This document shows, piece by piece, positions 1 to 10,946 of a stretch of 64,000 nucleotides of DNA (within the stretch, counting starts at the first letter, position 1; each line of letters starts with the position of its first letter). The DNA comes from Hypomyces perniciosus (lineage: Eukaryota; Ascomycota; Sordariomycetes; Hypocreales; Hypocreaceae). Where the stretch lies: assembly GCA_008477525.1 (NCBI GenBank), contig SPDT01000007.1:4154001-4218000 (forward strand). Direction: 5' to 3'. The notes beneath the pieces were generated by a model. It had not been told where the DNA came from, did no database searches, and saw nothing but the letters and a program-made list of their open reading frames with translations. Both the position numbers and the translations under genes were made by a program.

Positions 1-316
1 GATCGTATCCAACATCGGCTTCGTTGCGCATATTGCGGATATGGCCGTTGTTCACCACGATTTCGCCCGTCACTAGATCGATCTCGTCGCCGATGCCCTC
101 GAAATCGCGGCCATACTTGTCGAAGATATGCGCCATTGTTGCTTGAAAACGCTGGTCGGCATAAGCCCGCTCAATAGAAAGCCTGTACCCAGGATCGCGC
201 TGGGCCTCGACCTCAAACGGCTGGAAGAAGAGCTCATCGCCATTTTCGCCGTCGCTTTCTTGGTCCAACGGTGACTGGCCCTTTCGGCGTCGTTTCGGCG
301 GTGGCTCCAGGGCCAT
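1..316 (-). CDS. scm3: Scm3/HJURP-like CENP-A chaperone (3' part cut by window edge)
   Basis: The reading frame opens at the ATG whose complement is at 314-316 and runs without a stop off the left edge, giving the first ~105 residues. The start is a basic, nuclear-localisation-like stretch (PPPKRRRKG), then an acidic patch, then a block reading HIFDKYGRDFEGIGDEIDL followed by TGEIVVNNGHI. That block is the hallmark of fungal Scm3, the chaperone that deposits the centromeric histone H3 variant CENP-A; family assignment is from recalled motif similarity. No intron is seen in the visible part. The gene is transcribed away from atg6 with a 519 bp shared upstream region. The C-terminal part, which usually carries further DNA-binding or low-complexity sequence in filamentous fungi, lies outside the window. 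Confidence 0.85.
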   Translation of the reverse strand, partial: MALEPPPKRRRKGQSPLDQESDGENGDELFFQPFEVEAQRDPGYRLSIERAYADQRFQATMAHIFDKYGRDFEGIGDEIDLVTGEIVVNNGHIRNMRNEADVGYD

Positions 317-835
317 GACGCCAGTATTGATATTTCCGCTTCAATGGTAACCAAACTCGCTACTGGCGCTGAGATACTGCACTCGATTGGCCGTAGTGCC
401 GCATACGTTGGTGGGTTGGACAAAATCCGAGATGGGCGATAATGCGACAATGCTCAATCAATCATGGTACTGCTGGTACTACAGGTGGTTGCGGGAGCAA
501 CCTACAGTCATCCAATGGCTGTCGCGCATGTCGCGATCTGATCTCTAGGCGCGTTAAGTGCTTGCACGCACTAAAAAGAGCCCTGGCGCTAGTGGGGTTG
601 CGGCGCTGACACTCCCGCTCCAGCGCCTTAGAGTTGCGTCACACATGTTAACCAGACACAAACACCTCGCTCAAACCACACTTCCAACTTGAACCTTTAC
701 CTTATCTGTCCAGCCAAACTCACCAGCTTCTCTGTGTTCCCTTCTTGAGAACTGCCATGTATAGAGTATAGCGCCCTCCGATCCTTTCGAATAACCGCCT
801 CTCCCAAATGCTACCATACAAACGAGTCCGCCAAG
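317..835. promoter_or_regulatory. Divergent upstream region between scm3 and atg6
   Basis: This 519 bp stretch separates two genes transcribed in opposite directions, so it must hold both promoters. I see no convincing ORF with an ATG and no clear TATA box. Confidence 0.5.
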
Positions 836-2366
836 ATGTATTGCCAAAAGTGTCGCCAGCCGCTGAAGCTGGACGGTTCCCTGGAAGACCTCAACCCAGC
901 GGCGTATGACCTTCTTGTGTGTGAGTTGTCCTATTACCCGCATACGAGAATGCATTCTGATTTGAGTCACTCATGGCACAGCATCATCGTCCCCGCAAGC
1001 GTCCAACCAGCCGTCCACCTCCCGAGCACCGATGCCCCAACCACAAGAGCAGAACCGGAGGTCCCTCTACGACAAGGTGTCACAAAATGCAGGCCCGCCG
1101 ACTTTCAAGCGCCACCACGGCGGGTTGCCGCGTGACTATGCAATGTCGTTCATCTACCTCACCGAGTCGCAAGTCGGCCATCCACAGCCACACGAGCAAG
1201 TCAAGGAGCGGGTCACAACACCAACCCATCATCGGCGTTCCAGTGCGGGCGGAGCTGCCGACAGCGGGCCGCAAGCAAACAAAGCGAATGAGATGGACCG
1301 GATAAACCGGCTATTCGAGATCCTGTCGGCCAGGTCTGACATTGACCACCCGGTGTGTGTAGACTGCACAGAGATGTTGGTTGAAGGTCTTCAGAAGAAG
1401 CTCGATGTAGCCTCGAGGGAGAGGGATACATATGTCCAGCATCTAAAAGAAATCCAGGCCAACCAGCCTACTGATGACGATGTCAAGGCTTGGAAGGAGG
1501 CGGTTAAGAAGGCAGAGAAAGACAAGGCCGCCGCCATGAATGAGCTTAAGAAGCTAGAGACAGAGAAAGAGGTGCTAGATAGTGAGATTCTAGCTCTGGA
1601 GGAGGAGTCACGGCAGCTCGATAAAGATGAGGAGAAGTTCTGGAGGGAAAGGAATACCTTCGCCGCAAAAATGACCGAGTTCCAAGCGGAACGGGACAGC
1701 ATCAACGCCAAGTATAGCAACGACACACAGCTGCTCGAGAAATTACAGCGTTCCAACGTCTACAACGATACATTTTGCATTAGCCACGACGGAAGTTTCG
1801 CCACCATCAACGGTCTGCGCTTGGGTCGGCTCTCAAATAAGCCAGTGGACTGGCCCGAAATCAATGCTGCTTGGGGTCACGCGCTACTGCTTCTTGTGAC
1901 GGTTGCTGACAAGCTGGGTTACAAGTTCCAGGGGTATGACCCACAACCAATGGGAAGCACCTCCAAGATTATCCGATACGATGTGTCCAGTCCGGCATCC
2001 AGCAGGTTGGGGGCTCGAGCCATGCACGCACCCCCCAAGAAGCAAGTGCTGGAGCTCTACAGCTCGGGGGATATGCCGCTCGGGCTGACATTCATGCACC
2101 GCAAGTTCGACAACGCCATGGTTGGCTTCCTCGAACTCGTCCGCCAGCTTGGTGTCTTTGTACAACAGCAAACAGAAGCATCAGGCGTCCCATTGACGCT
2201 ACCATACAGGATAGAGGGCGACAAGATTGGAGACACGAGCATCAAGTTGGGCATCGCACAGGATGATGGATGGACCAAGGCATGCAAGCTCACGTTGACA
2301 TGCTGCAAGTTCCTGTTGGCACACGCAAGCAACGTGGGCTCCGGTGCGAGAAACAATGGTCAATAG
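836..2366 (+). CDS. atg6: Autophagy protein Atg6 / Beclin-1 homologue
   Basis: Two exons, 836..920 and 982..2366, joined across a 61 nt intron (gtgagt...cacag, phase 1), give 489 residues. The N-terminus MYCQKCRQPLKLDGSLEDL is the conserved fungal Atg6 start. A CxxC pair (CVDC) lies near residue 154, then a long Glu/Lys-rich coiled coil (~160-265). The evolutionarily conserved domain starts around residue 288 (NVYNDTFCISHDG, then SNKPVDWPEINAAWG and GDMPLGLTFMHRKFDNAM) and runs to the end. Beclin-1/Atg6 is a subunit of the Vps34 phosphatidylinositol 3-kinase complexes that drive autophagosome nucleation and vacuolar sorting. The splice joins DLLV to an SSSPQ-rich linker. Length and domain order match the family, and nothing looks broken. 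Confidence 0.95.
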
Positions 2367-3183
2367 GCGGGAGAAACGGGGAGAGGTCAAGAGCCAACCC
2401 TAGAATTCGACAGGAGTGTACGAATTAGTTGCACGGCATGGCGTACGGCGTCCATATATATCAAGGCAAGCGGGTTATCGTTTTTGTCGGACGGTGTTAT
2501 TGGCAAACACTCTCAATATCAAGACGAGATTTCTTGAACGATTATAGACAGTTGATGCCACATGTTAATGATGCAACCGGAACAGAGAGGTCCTTCCGTT
2601 CACTGAAGGCATGACTCAGCCATTCCGCCTACACCTACGAAGTGCCCCCTCTTTGATGTGTTGAATACATACTACTGTACTCTCGCAGCCCAACGCATCG
2701 TCACATATTCTACTTCGTATAACAGGCAGCAAACTGCTCATTTCAGGCTTGTCTTCTTCGACCCGAAATGGGGCGACTACATGAATGCAACTAGTCACCA
2801 TCGGCACAGGAATAGGCCAACTAGAACTGCAGCTTTCAGCCCCTAGGCTGCAATCCACGCCGGTCAACGCAACCGCCCTTGCGGCTGTGCTGCAAACGAA
2901 CTGTGATACGTCTTTGCATCCAGTGAATGCACATTGACGACACTATTGATGAAAGATCAGAACGATAGCTGACACCAGGCAGAGAGCCTCCACTGGCTTG
3001 ATAGGCATCCTCGTGATCCTGCTGGCTTCCGCTAGCTGCTGTGTTGCTGCCAATACCTTCATATAAGACGTCTGTCCCCGTCCCTTTGGGATCAAACTCT
3101 TCCTCTTCCCTAACTCACCATCCCCTTGATATCGAAGTCATATACCTATCATCACCATTGCCCACTTCCCTCGCATAAACACC
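2367..3183. other. Intergenic region, atg6 3' flank and AAA-ATPase promoter
   Basis: 817 bp with no supported gene. The last ~130 bp before the next ATG are pyrimidine-rich, and an ATATAAG element lies at about 3061-3067. This is a plausible core promoter for the downstream plus-strand ATPase gene. Confidence 0.5.
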
Positions 3184-5675
3184 ATGGCAGAACCGGCTGT
3201 TGTCACACAATTTGATCTCGACGATGTCATCTCAAGCGATGGCTTCGAAGAGTTGGGTCCTCGGAGTACGCTTCCCAGGGCCCCCAAGGCTAGAAGATAC
3301 GTTGTCGACGGCAAGGTCCCAGACGTTGTCTACACCCTCAACCACGTTACTTTGAACAGACGATTCCTGGGGTGTAAGCTGATCAAACCCTTCCTTCTAA
3401 AATTTTTGGCTGACCTAAAACAGGCACCCAGGGTGACAAACCATTCCAAAATGTGACAAGTTATGAGATTAAGCAAGATGGAATGGATTCGAACGGCGAG
3501 CCCTTGACGAAGCCTGTTCTCGAGATCGTGACCACTGTCTGTATCGAGGGCAGACCTGTCGTTCATAAAACATACTCCCCCCCTCGTCGACCAGACCCCA
3601 TCCCAGATCGGCCCATCACCGCCGTTTTCGATAATCTTGATTATCGAAGCGATGGCTATTTCACAGACGAGGAGCAGTATCTTGATGGCCCAGGCCCTCC
3701 TCAGGCAGAGCACCCGTTCATGCTCATCCATTCTGAGTATCTCATCAATGCTCTCAAGGCCATTGTGAATTACTACCCCCAAATTTCCCTCAGTGGCAAA
3801 ACCGTGCAGATCAATGCACCCTATCGTATCCTTTATCACCATCGCCAGAAACTCGCCGAGTACCGCGACAATCAGCCTGTTGCTCACAGTCTGGAATATG
3901 CTGAAACTTCTGCCAAGCATATTGATATCCTCTTGCAGTTCCTTGAGGACAACCTCGGCGCTGAGATCCGTAAGGAAGAGGAACGTCATAAACTTGAGAC
4001 GCCCATGGCTACCTTTGAATACTTCTGGCTGCTTCTCAAGCCGGGTGAGGTCATCTACGCCAAGAGATACGATATCTGGACCCCGTACATCATCAGCAGC
4101 ATCAGCACAGGTCAGCGACAGCAGAACATGCTTAGCAGCTACAAGATCAATTTCTGGCTTCTCGAGTCTAACGGCGCCAGGGTTAACCGCTTCATGGAGA
4201 GCTGTAACGTCTCTCCATGGCTAGGAGAACAAGCCATCAGTAGCTTACCTGTGATCCCCGCAGCTTTTTGGGAGGAGGATATAGCTGCCCAAGGTGGCCG
4301 AACCATGCGCAAGAAGCTTATTGAAGAGGGTAGGCTGTACTGGGACCTCCTGAAGCGCCCTACTTACATGGAGTATGATGGCCTCCTCGTCACTTCAGGG
4401 TCCGGAAACAGACAGTCAGGAGGCCCAACTGGCTTCATGTGCGGCCGTGTTATTTGCGATGCTGCTGGCTTCGACAAGTACTATGGCCAAGCTCCAGATG
4501 TGGATATGAGACGGTATCCTAGACATCGTCAACCTGTACAGGGAGTTCCGACCAAGGACCATCTGCCCAAGAATCTCCCTCAATGCGGCTGCACCATCTG
4601 CATGGAGCATCGGCCTGCTGGCAATGACAGTCCATACATTGGCTTTGAGGATCTAGATCCCCTAGTAGACTCGCCTCCCGCCAACGAGCTGTTCTTCCTT
4701 GTTCTCGGCAAGACCATCCCCGGCTTTATCCTAGGCACCCGTCGATGGGGCAATCTTCATGTTGCCAATCTTAAGCCAGTCAAGTCTGACAGGGAGGCAT
4801 TCAAATACCTCGTTCTGGACGACGATATCAAGTTGACAGTCAAGGCCCTCATCGGCCAGTTCAGCACCGGCATCGATGGCCAGATCACGCCCTGGGGTAA
4901 CGACTTCGTCCGCAACAAGGGCGAAGGCCGCATCTTCCTCCTTCACGGCGCCCCTGGCGTCGGCAAGACCTGCACCGCCGAGTGCATCGCTGAGCTGACC
5001 AATCGCCCGCTCATCTCCCTCACCAGCGGCGACCTAAGTGTCGACTCATACCGTGTGGAGAACAGCCTCAGCTACTTCCTTGAGCTCGGCCAGCGCTACG
5101 GCGCTCTCGTGCTTCTCGACGAGGCAGATGTCTACCTCGAGCGCCGGAGCGCTGGCAGTATTTCACGCAACGGCCTCGTTTCAGTATTCCTCCGCGCCCT
5201 CGAGTACTATCGTGGTGTGCTCTTCCTCACAACCAACCGCGTTAAGACATTCGATACGGCTTTCCTCAGCCGTATTCACGTCGCCCTGCACTACAAAAAC
5301 CTACGCGATGAAGACCGCGAGCGCATTTGGGCGCACAACTTTGACCGCCTGGATCGTGACTCATGCGGCAAGATTCGTGTCGCTGTCGCCGCACGCGAGT
5401 TTGTCTGGACTAGCCAGGAAGTCCGCACTCTAAAGTGGAACGGCCGCGAGATCCGCAATGCAATGCAGACGGCGCTGGCGTTGGCTGAAAGTGATGCCAA
5501 GGATGAGGACCTGCAGACGGTGACAGTTGGTGAGAAGCATCTCCGTGCGGTTGTCAAGATGAGTAAGGGGTTCAAGGACTACATCAAACAAACGATGTTG
5601 CCGTCTGACTCTTGTGATTATGATTACGAAGGGGATCGGGAACCGGAAGATGGGGAGTCGGATGACTACCCGTAG
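3184..5675 (+). CDS. AAA-family ATPase of the fungal DUF7025-AAA type
   Basis: Exons 3184..3373 and 3424..5675 are joined across a 50 nt intron (gtaagc...aacag, phase 1) and encode 813 residues. A long N-terminal region of unknown fold (residues ~60-500) precedes a single C-terminal AAA+ module. That module has Walker A GAPGVGKT near residue 570, Walker B ALVLLDEAD near 625, and arginines within the LSRIH stretch after a sensor-like TTNR. The tail is acidic. This layout, a ~500-residue N-terminal part followed by one AAA core and lid, is common in filamentous fungi; its substrate is not known. The ATG lies in a good context (aacaccATGG). There is no signal peptide or membrane segment, so it is probably cytosolic or nuclear. 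It ends 354 bp from the convergent ABC transporter. Confidence 0.88.
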
Positions 5676-6029
5676 GCTTGAGACCGCGGAGGGGGTTTCG
5701 ACCAAGGCCCCCATAGATGGCAATCTTTTCTGCAAAGCGGCAGTCCTATTGTGTGCACAGATTGTTGGGAACTTGATTCTAATGGTTCTAATGGTTCTAA
5801 TGATGGGCTTGTTAGAAGCCATCTCCACCTACACTTTATGACTGAAATGAATTATGAATTAGCTTAGCTTTTCGCAGGCGTCTTGAATTTCTCATGTCTA
5901 TAAATCCGACAGAGAAAAGTGAGAATGTGCGTATGTTTATATATTTTGAAGGGTGATTTAAATAACATCAAGAGCATTTATCCGTATACACTTGGTTCCC
6001 CCATGCCACAATCCCATGTTTTCAAGCCC
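5676..6029. other. Convergent 3' intergenic region
   Basis: 354 bp between the 3' ends of the AAA ATPase (+) and ABC transporter (-). It is AT-rich with no ORF of note and presumably holds both polyadenylation regions. Confidence 0.5.
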
Positions 6030-9000
6030 TTAATTACCCAAAATAGTTTCTCTCAGCTTCTGCTTTTCACCACTATGCTCACACATATCCCTAAACACAC
6101 CATCTTCTTTATTCCACAACTCCTTCGGCGTGCCAAACTCAGCAACTGTGCCCTCGCTCAAAACGAGAATGCGATCAAAATCAGCAATGGTGCTGAGACG
6201 ATGAGCAATGACAATGAGTGTGCTGTCCGTAAACTCCTCACGGATACTGCGCTGGATGAGTGCGTCGGTCGCCATGTCTACCGCTGACGTAGCTTCGTCA
6301 AGGACCATGATCTTAGGTCGCGAGACAATGGCGCGGGCCATGCAGAGGAGTTGGCGCTGGCCTTGTGATAGGTTACCTCCAGACTCGGCGATGCCGCTTG
6401 AAAGGTCCCGGAAAATATTGGCATTCCCTGGAGAAAGGATGGAGGCAGAAGCCGAAGATGGTTCATTGGCTGGGGTGACGGGCTGAGAGTCAACAAGGTG
6501 AACACGGCGAAGCGACTCCCGAAGCTCCTCGTCGGTTCGCTCATCGAAAGGGTCTAGGTTACTCCTTACTGTGCCTGAGAAGAGGACGGGATCCTGTAGG
6601 TATCATTGTTAGTTATGAGTCCATAAGCTAGGTCAATAGACACGGTTTCTCACCTGGGGGATAATCGCCAGGCGCGATCGCAGGCTGTGGAGGTCGATCT
6701 TGGAAATATCCAGGCCATCAATGAAAATCTTGCCAGAACGCGCTTCCAAGAATCGGAAGAGTGCCAAAGTAAGGGAAGACTTTCCAGCACCAGTACGTCC
6801 CACCACTCCAATTCTCTCATTGTTCGATACATTGAAGGAAACACCCTTCAATACGGCGGGTAAGTCCTCGGCATAGCCAATCACTAGATCCTCGACTTCA
6901 ATATTGCCCGACGTGGGCCAGGCAGCAGGAGCATTGTCACCATCCAAAGGCTCCGTCTTGAGTTCTGCGTACTCGAGAACCCGCTCAGTAGCGTTCATAT
7001 CCAATTCCAGGTTGGTATAACTCCAGAGTGTCATGAGAATATTACCCGCAAAGTCAACAGCAAAAGACATGGTGAAACCAGCCATGGAGGCATCAATAGA
7101 GGGAGAAAGAGCAATGACGATACCGACAACTGTGGTGAACAGGGTACCAATCAGAGCCATGCGGAAACTCATCCAACGTGTAAACAGCCCGCTATAGACG
7201 CTGATGGAATCCCAGGTGTCGAGATGAGCGTACATGCGATCGATATAAACCTGGGTCTTTTGGAACGCTCTGAGGGTCGACACACCAGAGAGGGTTGCAT
7301 TGAACTGTTCAAAGACAGGTGACTTCGCAGTACTCTCGAGTCTCTTCATCGGCCTAGCACCAGCCATGTAGCTCTTGGCAACCACGGAAGCGATGAGGAC
7401 CAGGATAAGAGCTAAGGGCAGAATATAGGGCGACACTAGGGTTGCAGCGAAACAAACTCCAATGAGACCAAGCGAACGCCAGAGCAACATGCCAAAGTCC
7501 ATGTTGATGCGGTTATCGATAATGTCGAAATCCGAGGTAAGTCTGTTCAAGACACGGCCGACTGGAACTGTGTCGAGCCATCGAAGGGGAGTCCGCAGAA
7601 CAGTGAAGAGAATTTCGTTGAAGAGTGCTCTGCTGGCCATAATGCTCATTACAAACGACCACACGAAACGTACGGTCCCTATAATTGCGCTGCCGCCAGA
7701 GAGTGCGATATAGATCAGGAGATAATACGACAGGCTATGTCCGGACGTCTCAGCGGCGAGGGGGCTGGACGCGACATGGAATGGGCCATGCTGTAGCGAG
7801 AAAGCATAGGCAAATCTATACCTCTCCTCTTGGGTTTGGAAAGCTTGAGTGCTGGAAGATTGGTTTTCAGTTCCTAGCGTCCAGATACGCACCCACCAAT
7901 TACGAGCCAGGTTGCCTGCCTCAAAAGTGGCAAAGAAAAGGGCAAGGACAATCCAGAAGAACCAGCCACCGCTGTGCTTCAGGTAGGTCAAGTAAATGCG
8001 TCTCTTGACCTCGCCCTTATCGCGGGCTTCCTTTTCTACAAACTGTTTCGCATCCTTGGGTGGTGTCTCTTGGGCGGTCTCCTGTACAGTGGTGTCACTC
8101 AAGCTGCTATCAAGAACCTCAGTTATTGATGCTTCTTCAGAGCTCACAGCCGTTGACTCCTCAGCAGCTTCTTCTTCTTGTTGAATTTCCTCCGGAGATT
8201 GCTCGTTAGTCTTAATTCTCTCAAGCGTGCCATCCTCAGCAAGCTCAGATGTCAGACCAGCGTGCAAGACCGTACCCTCTCCCAGTTCAACAAGATACTT
8301 AGCCTTAGACTGCACCAAAGCCACATGGTGAGTGACGAGAATTCGGGTTCTTCCCTTGCAGAGATCACCAACAACGCACTTTTCGAAGATCTGACGACCG
8401 ACATGAGCGTCTACCGCACTGAAGATATCGTCCAAGACAAGAATCTCGGCGCGCGAGTAGATGGCACGAGCCAAAGTGACGCGCCATTTCTGACCACCGC
8501 TGAGGTTTATTCCATTGGCTCCAAGCTCCGTCCGGTCACCATCTGCAAAGATTTTGAGGTCTTTCTTCAGCGCGCAGACTTCAAGCACTGCTTTATATCT
8601 GGCCTCAATGAAGGGAAGTCCGAACAAGATGTTATCTCGGAGAGAGGCGCTTTCTAGCCATGGAGTTTGTCCGACATATGCCACGGAGCCCGAAAGAATC
8701 CAGTTTCCTGGATGTGCCTTGTGATCGTTTCGTTCCATGGGTGGTGTAGTTGGCGGAGCATAAATGGCGCCTCCCAATAGATCCACCTCGCCAAGGATGG
8801 CAGAGAGGAGCAAACTCTTTCCGGTGCCTGTCTTGCCTGATATCACAGAAAGCTCTCCCGCTGGGAAGGACAAATTGATGTTCTTGAGAATGAAACGTTC
8901 CTCATCCGGGACTTCTGTGTCGACGGGCCAGGAAATGGATGCGTTGTCAAATGCAACATCAGGACCTTCGGACAAGACCTTCTCCATCTCAGGGCCGTTC

Positions 9001-10946
9001 AAATACGTATCGATTCGCCTGATTGAAACAAGAGTATCCACGGAGCTGGTAAGAAGCTCTGGGAGTGCCGACAGGGTGACCTCGAGACTCTTGAAAATAC
9101 TAATGCTGACAAAAGCGATAGATGGTGACAAGTTGCCGTTAATGATGGCATATACGGATAACGAAGTAGCGGCCAGAAGAATGGGGCTGGTGACCCAGCA
9201 TGCGAACAACACAGCGTCTGCCATGAATACCTTCTTGAGAGTTTGAAGCTCCTTTTCTCTCATGGCCAAAATATGTTTCTCCCATTGGTTTTCGAGGGCG
9301 GAGAACTTGATCTGGCGCATGCCTAACAAAGCTTCGTTGACAACCGCCAGCTTTGCATCTCGATCCTTCATTAGCTGGTTTTCATATTTCAGGTACAGTC
9401 TAGTGGCATATGTGTTTATGGGGAGAACGAGAGCCCAGCCGAAGATGCCAGCGGCAAAGGGCAAGAATCCAATCAAGCTCAGGAGGAAGCCGCAGTAGAC
9501 TATTAGATTTCCCAAACTGCTGATGATGAAGTACTGGTAGCCTGCCAAGCTGGAGACGTGCCGAGTGTCGACACCCACGAGGTTGACAATTGCTTGGCGA
9601 GACTTCAACACGCTTTCACCGTCGTCTGATTTCTTGACATCATCTTTTTGGCCCTCAGTTGCATCGTCTTGAGGTTTAGGCGTCTCCTTGTCTGCCATCT
9701 TGACATTCTTCCGTCTCAAAGATTTCTCAAAAATCAGAGCGGAAAGCTGAGCTCGGAGTGGAACGGACATCATGTACGTGGAGTACCAGTTCACCCAGCC
9801 TTGTATCCACTTGACCTTGGTCAGCCTTTTTCTTGTGATGGATATGGCATATGAGAAAGGGGTATTACCTGTCCAGCCAAGGTGGAAAGAGCAAGGCAAA
9901 GAATATATACCAGCAATTCCCGTATCGACCGCTCTCCAGGAGCTGACAATTCGAGATGCCCAATGATGCGCAGCATGGCCCAGAATGGCACAAGTCCAAC
10001 AAAAGAACGGAAGATTGTGAGTACCCATTGGAGTATAAACCGATGCAAGTAGGCACGCAGGAGGGAGCTGAGAAGAGTTCCCTTGAAACCGAACTGGTGC
10101 CAGACAGTGACAAGATCCTGGGCTCTGCAGGAGTGATCCGGCCCGGGGATGTCCTTCTCATCGAGGTCCCCTTTCTTGGTAGCCAAGTCTAGCAGAGGCT
10201 GACCCCAAGACCACGTATATCGACTGTATGCGGATACTGACCATTGCGCATCAACTTCACGGCCATTGTAGGAGACATGAGGTCGCCGGGGAATTGAAGT
10301 GCAAGCGAATGTCAACAATGAAGTCGCAGCCACGTTGGTTAGACGGAGGATAATGGCCAAGTCCTTGATGGTGATGGCCTTGTGAGAAACGTGGTAAGCC
10401 TGGAAGATGGCGACACCAGCGCTGAAGGAAGAGGACCCCATGGCCCAAAGGCCAAGGTCGTGCGATGTGACAGGGGACCGGTGGGCGGAAATACAAACTG
10501 CCTGCAACAGTACAGCGGCCTATGAGGAAGCAATTGGGCATTAGTCGGTGGATTTGTGCCATTTGCACCCATAACAGCTTGGTGGGAAAACCTACCAGAG
10601 CGGCTGTAAGCAGCCAGTTTGCGATAAACAGATCATCCCGCCCTGAGCCGAGAGTAGACAAGACAGAGACAGCAACGGATGCGCCGAAGCCCACAGCCGA
10701 TAGTATCAGAATAATAGTCTTGGGCCATTTGTTGGAGAAAGCGGCAACGGTTTCTGGGGGGCTGGTGCCATCGATATCTTGGTAGAAGTTGTCCTTGGGT
10801 GTGCGATTGCGAATCTGCTCTAGGGTGGCGAAAATGGCGGGCAGAGAGGCCAATCCCGCAACCCCGAGGACGGAAGCAGAGAGAGGGAGTATCAGGTAGT
10901 CATATTCGCCCATTGTCCTGGCGCCTCCCGTCAGAACGGGCTGCAT
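6030..10946 (-). CDS. ABCC (MRP-type) full-length ABC transporter, Ybt1/Vmr1-like
   Basis: Four exons on the minus strand: 10946..10596, 10519..9869, 9809..6654 and 6593..6030, ~1573 residues. Introns are 76, ~59 and 60 nt. An N-terminal extension with about five membrane segments (TMD0-like) precedes the TMD1-NBD1-TMD2-NBD2 core. NBD1 has Walker A GKTGTGKS, signature LSGGQ and Walker [13 protein letters not shown], with Asp at the usual catalytic Glu position as in many MRPs. NBD2 has [13 protein letters not shown] and [13 protein letters not shown] Glu/Ser-rich linker follows NBD1. ABCC pumps export conjugates, bile-acid-like compounds or drugs at the vacuole or plasma membrane; the substrate here cannot be told. 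The exon-3 start is ambiguous by two codons (9809 or 9815). The first in-frame ATG (10946) may not be the true start because the frame stays open upstream to 11036. Confidence 0.9.

Noticed and set aside
73..450. 125-codon frame on the minus strand at the window start
   Set aside because: It is a shadow of the scm3 frame, which has the recognisable family motif.
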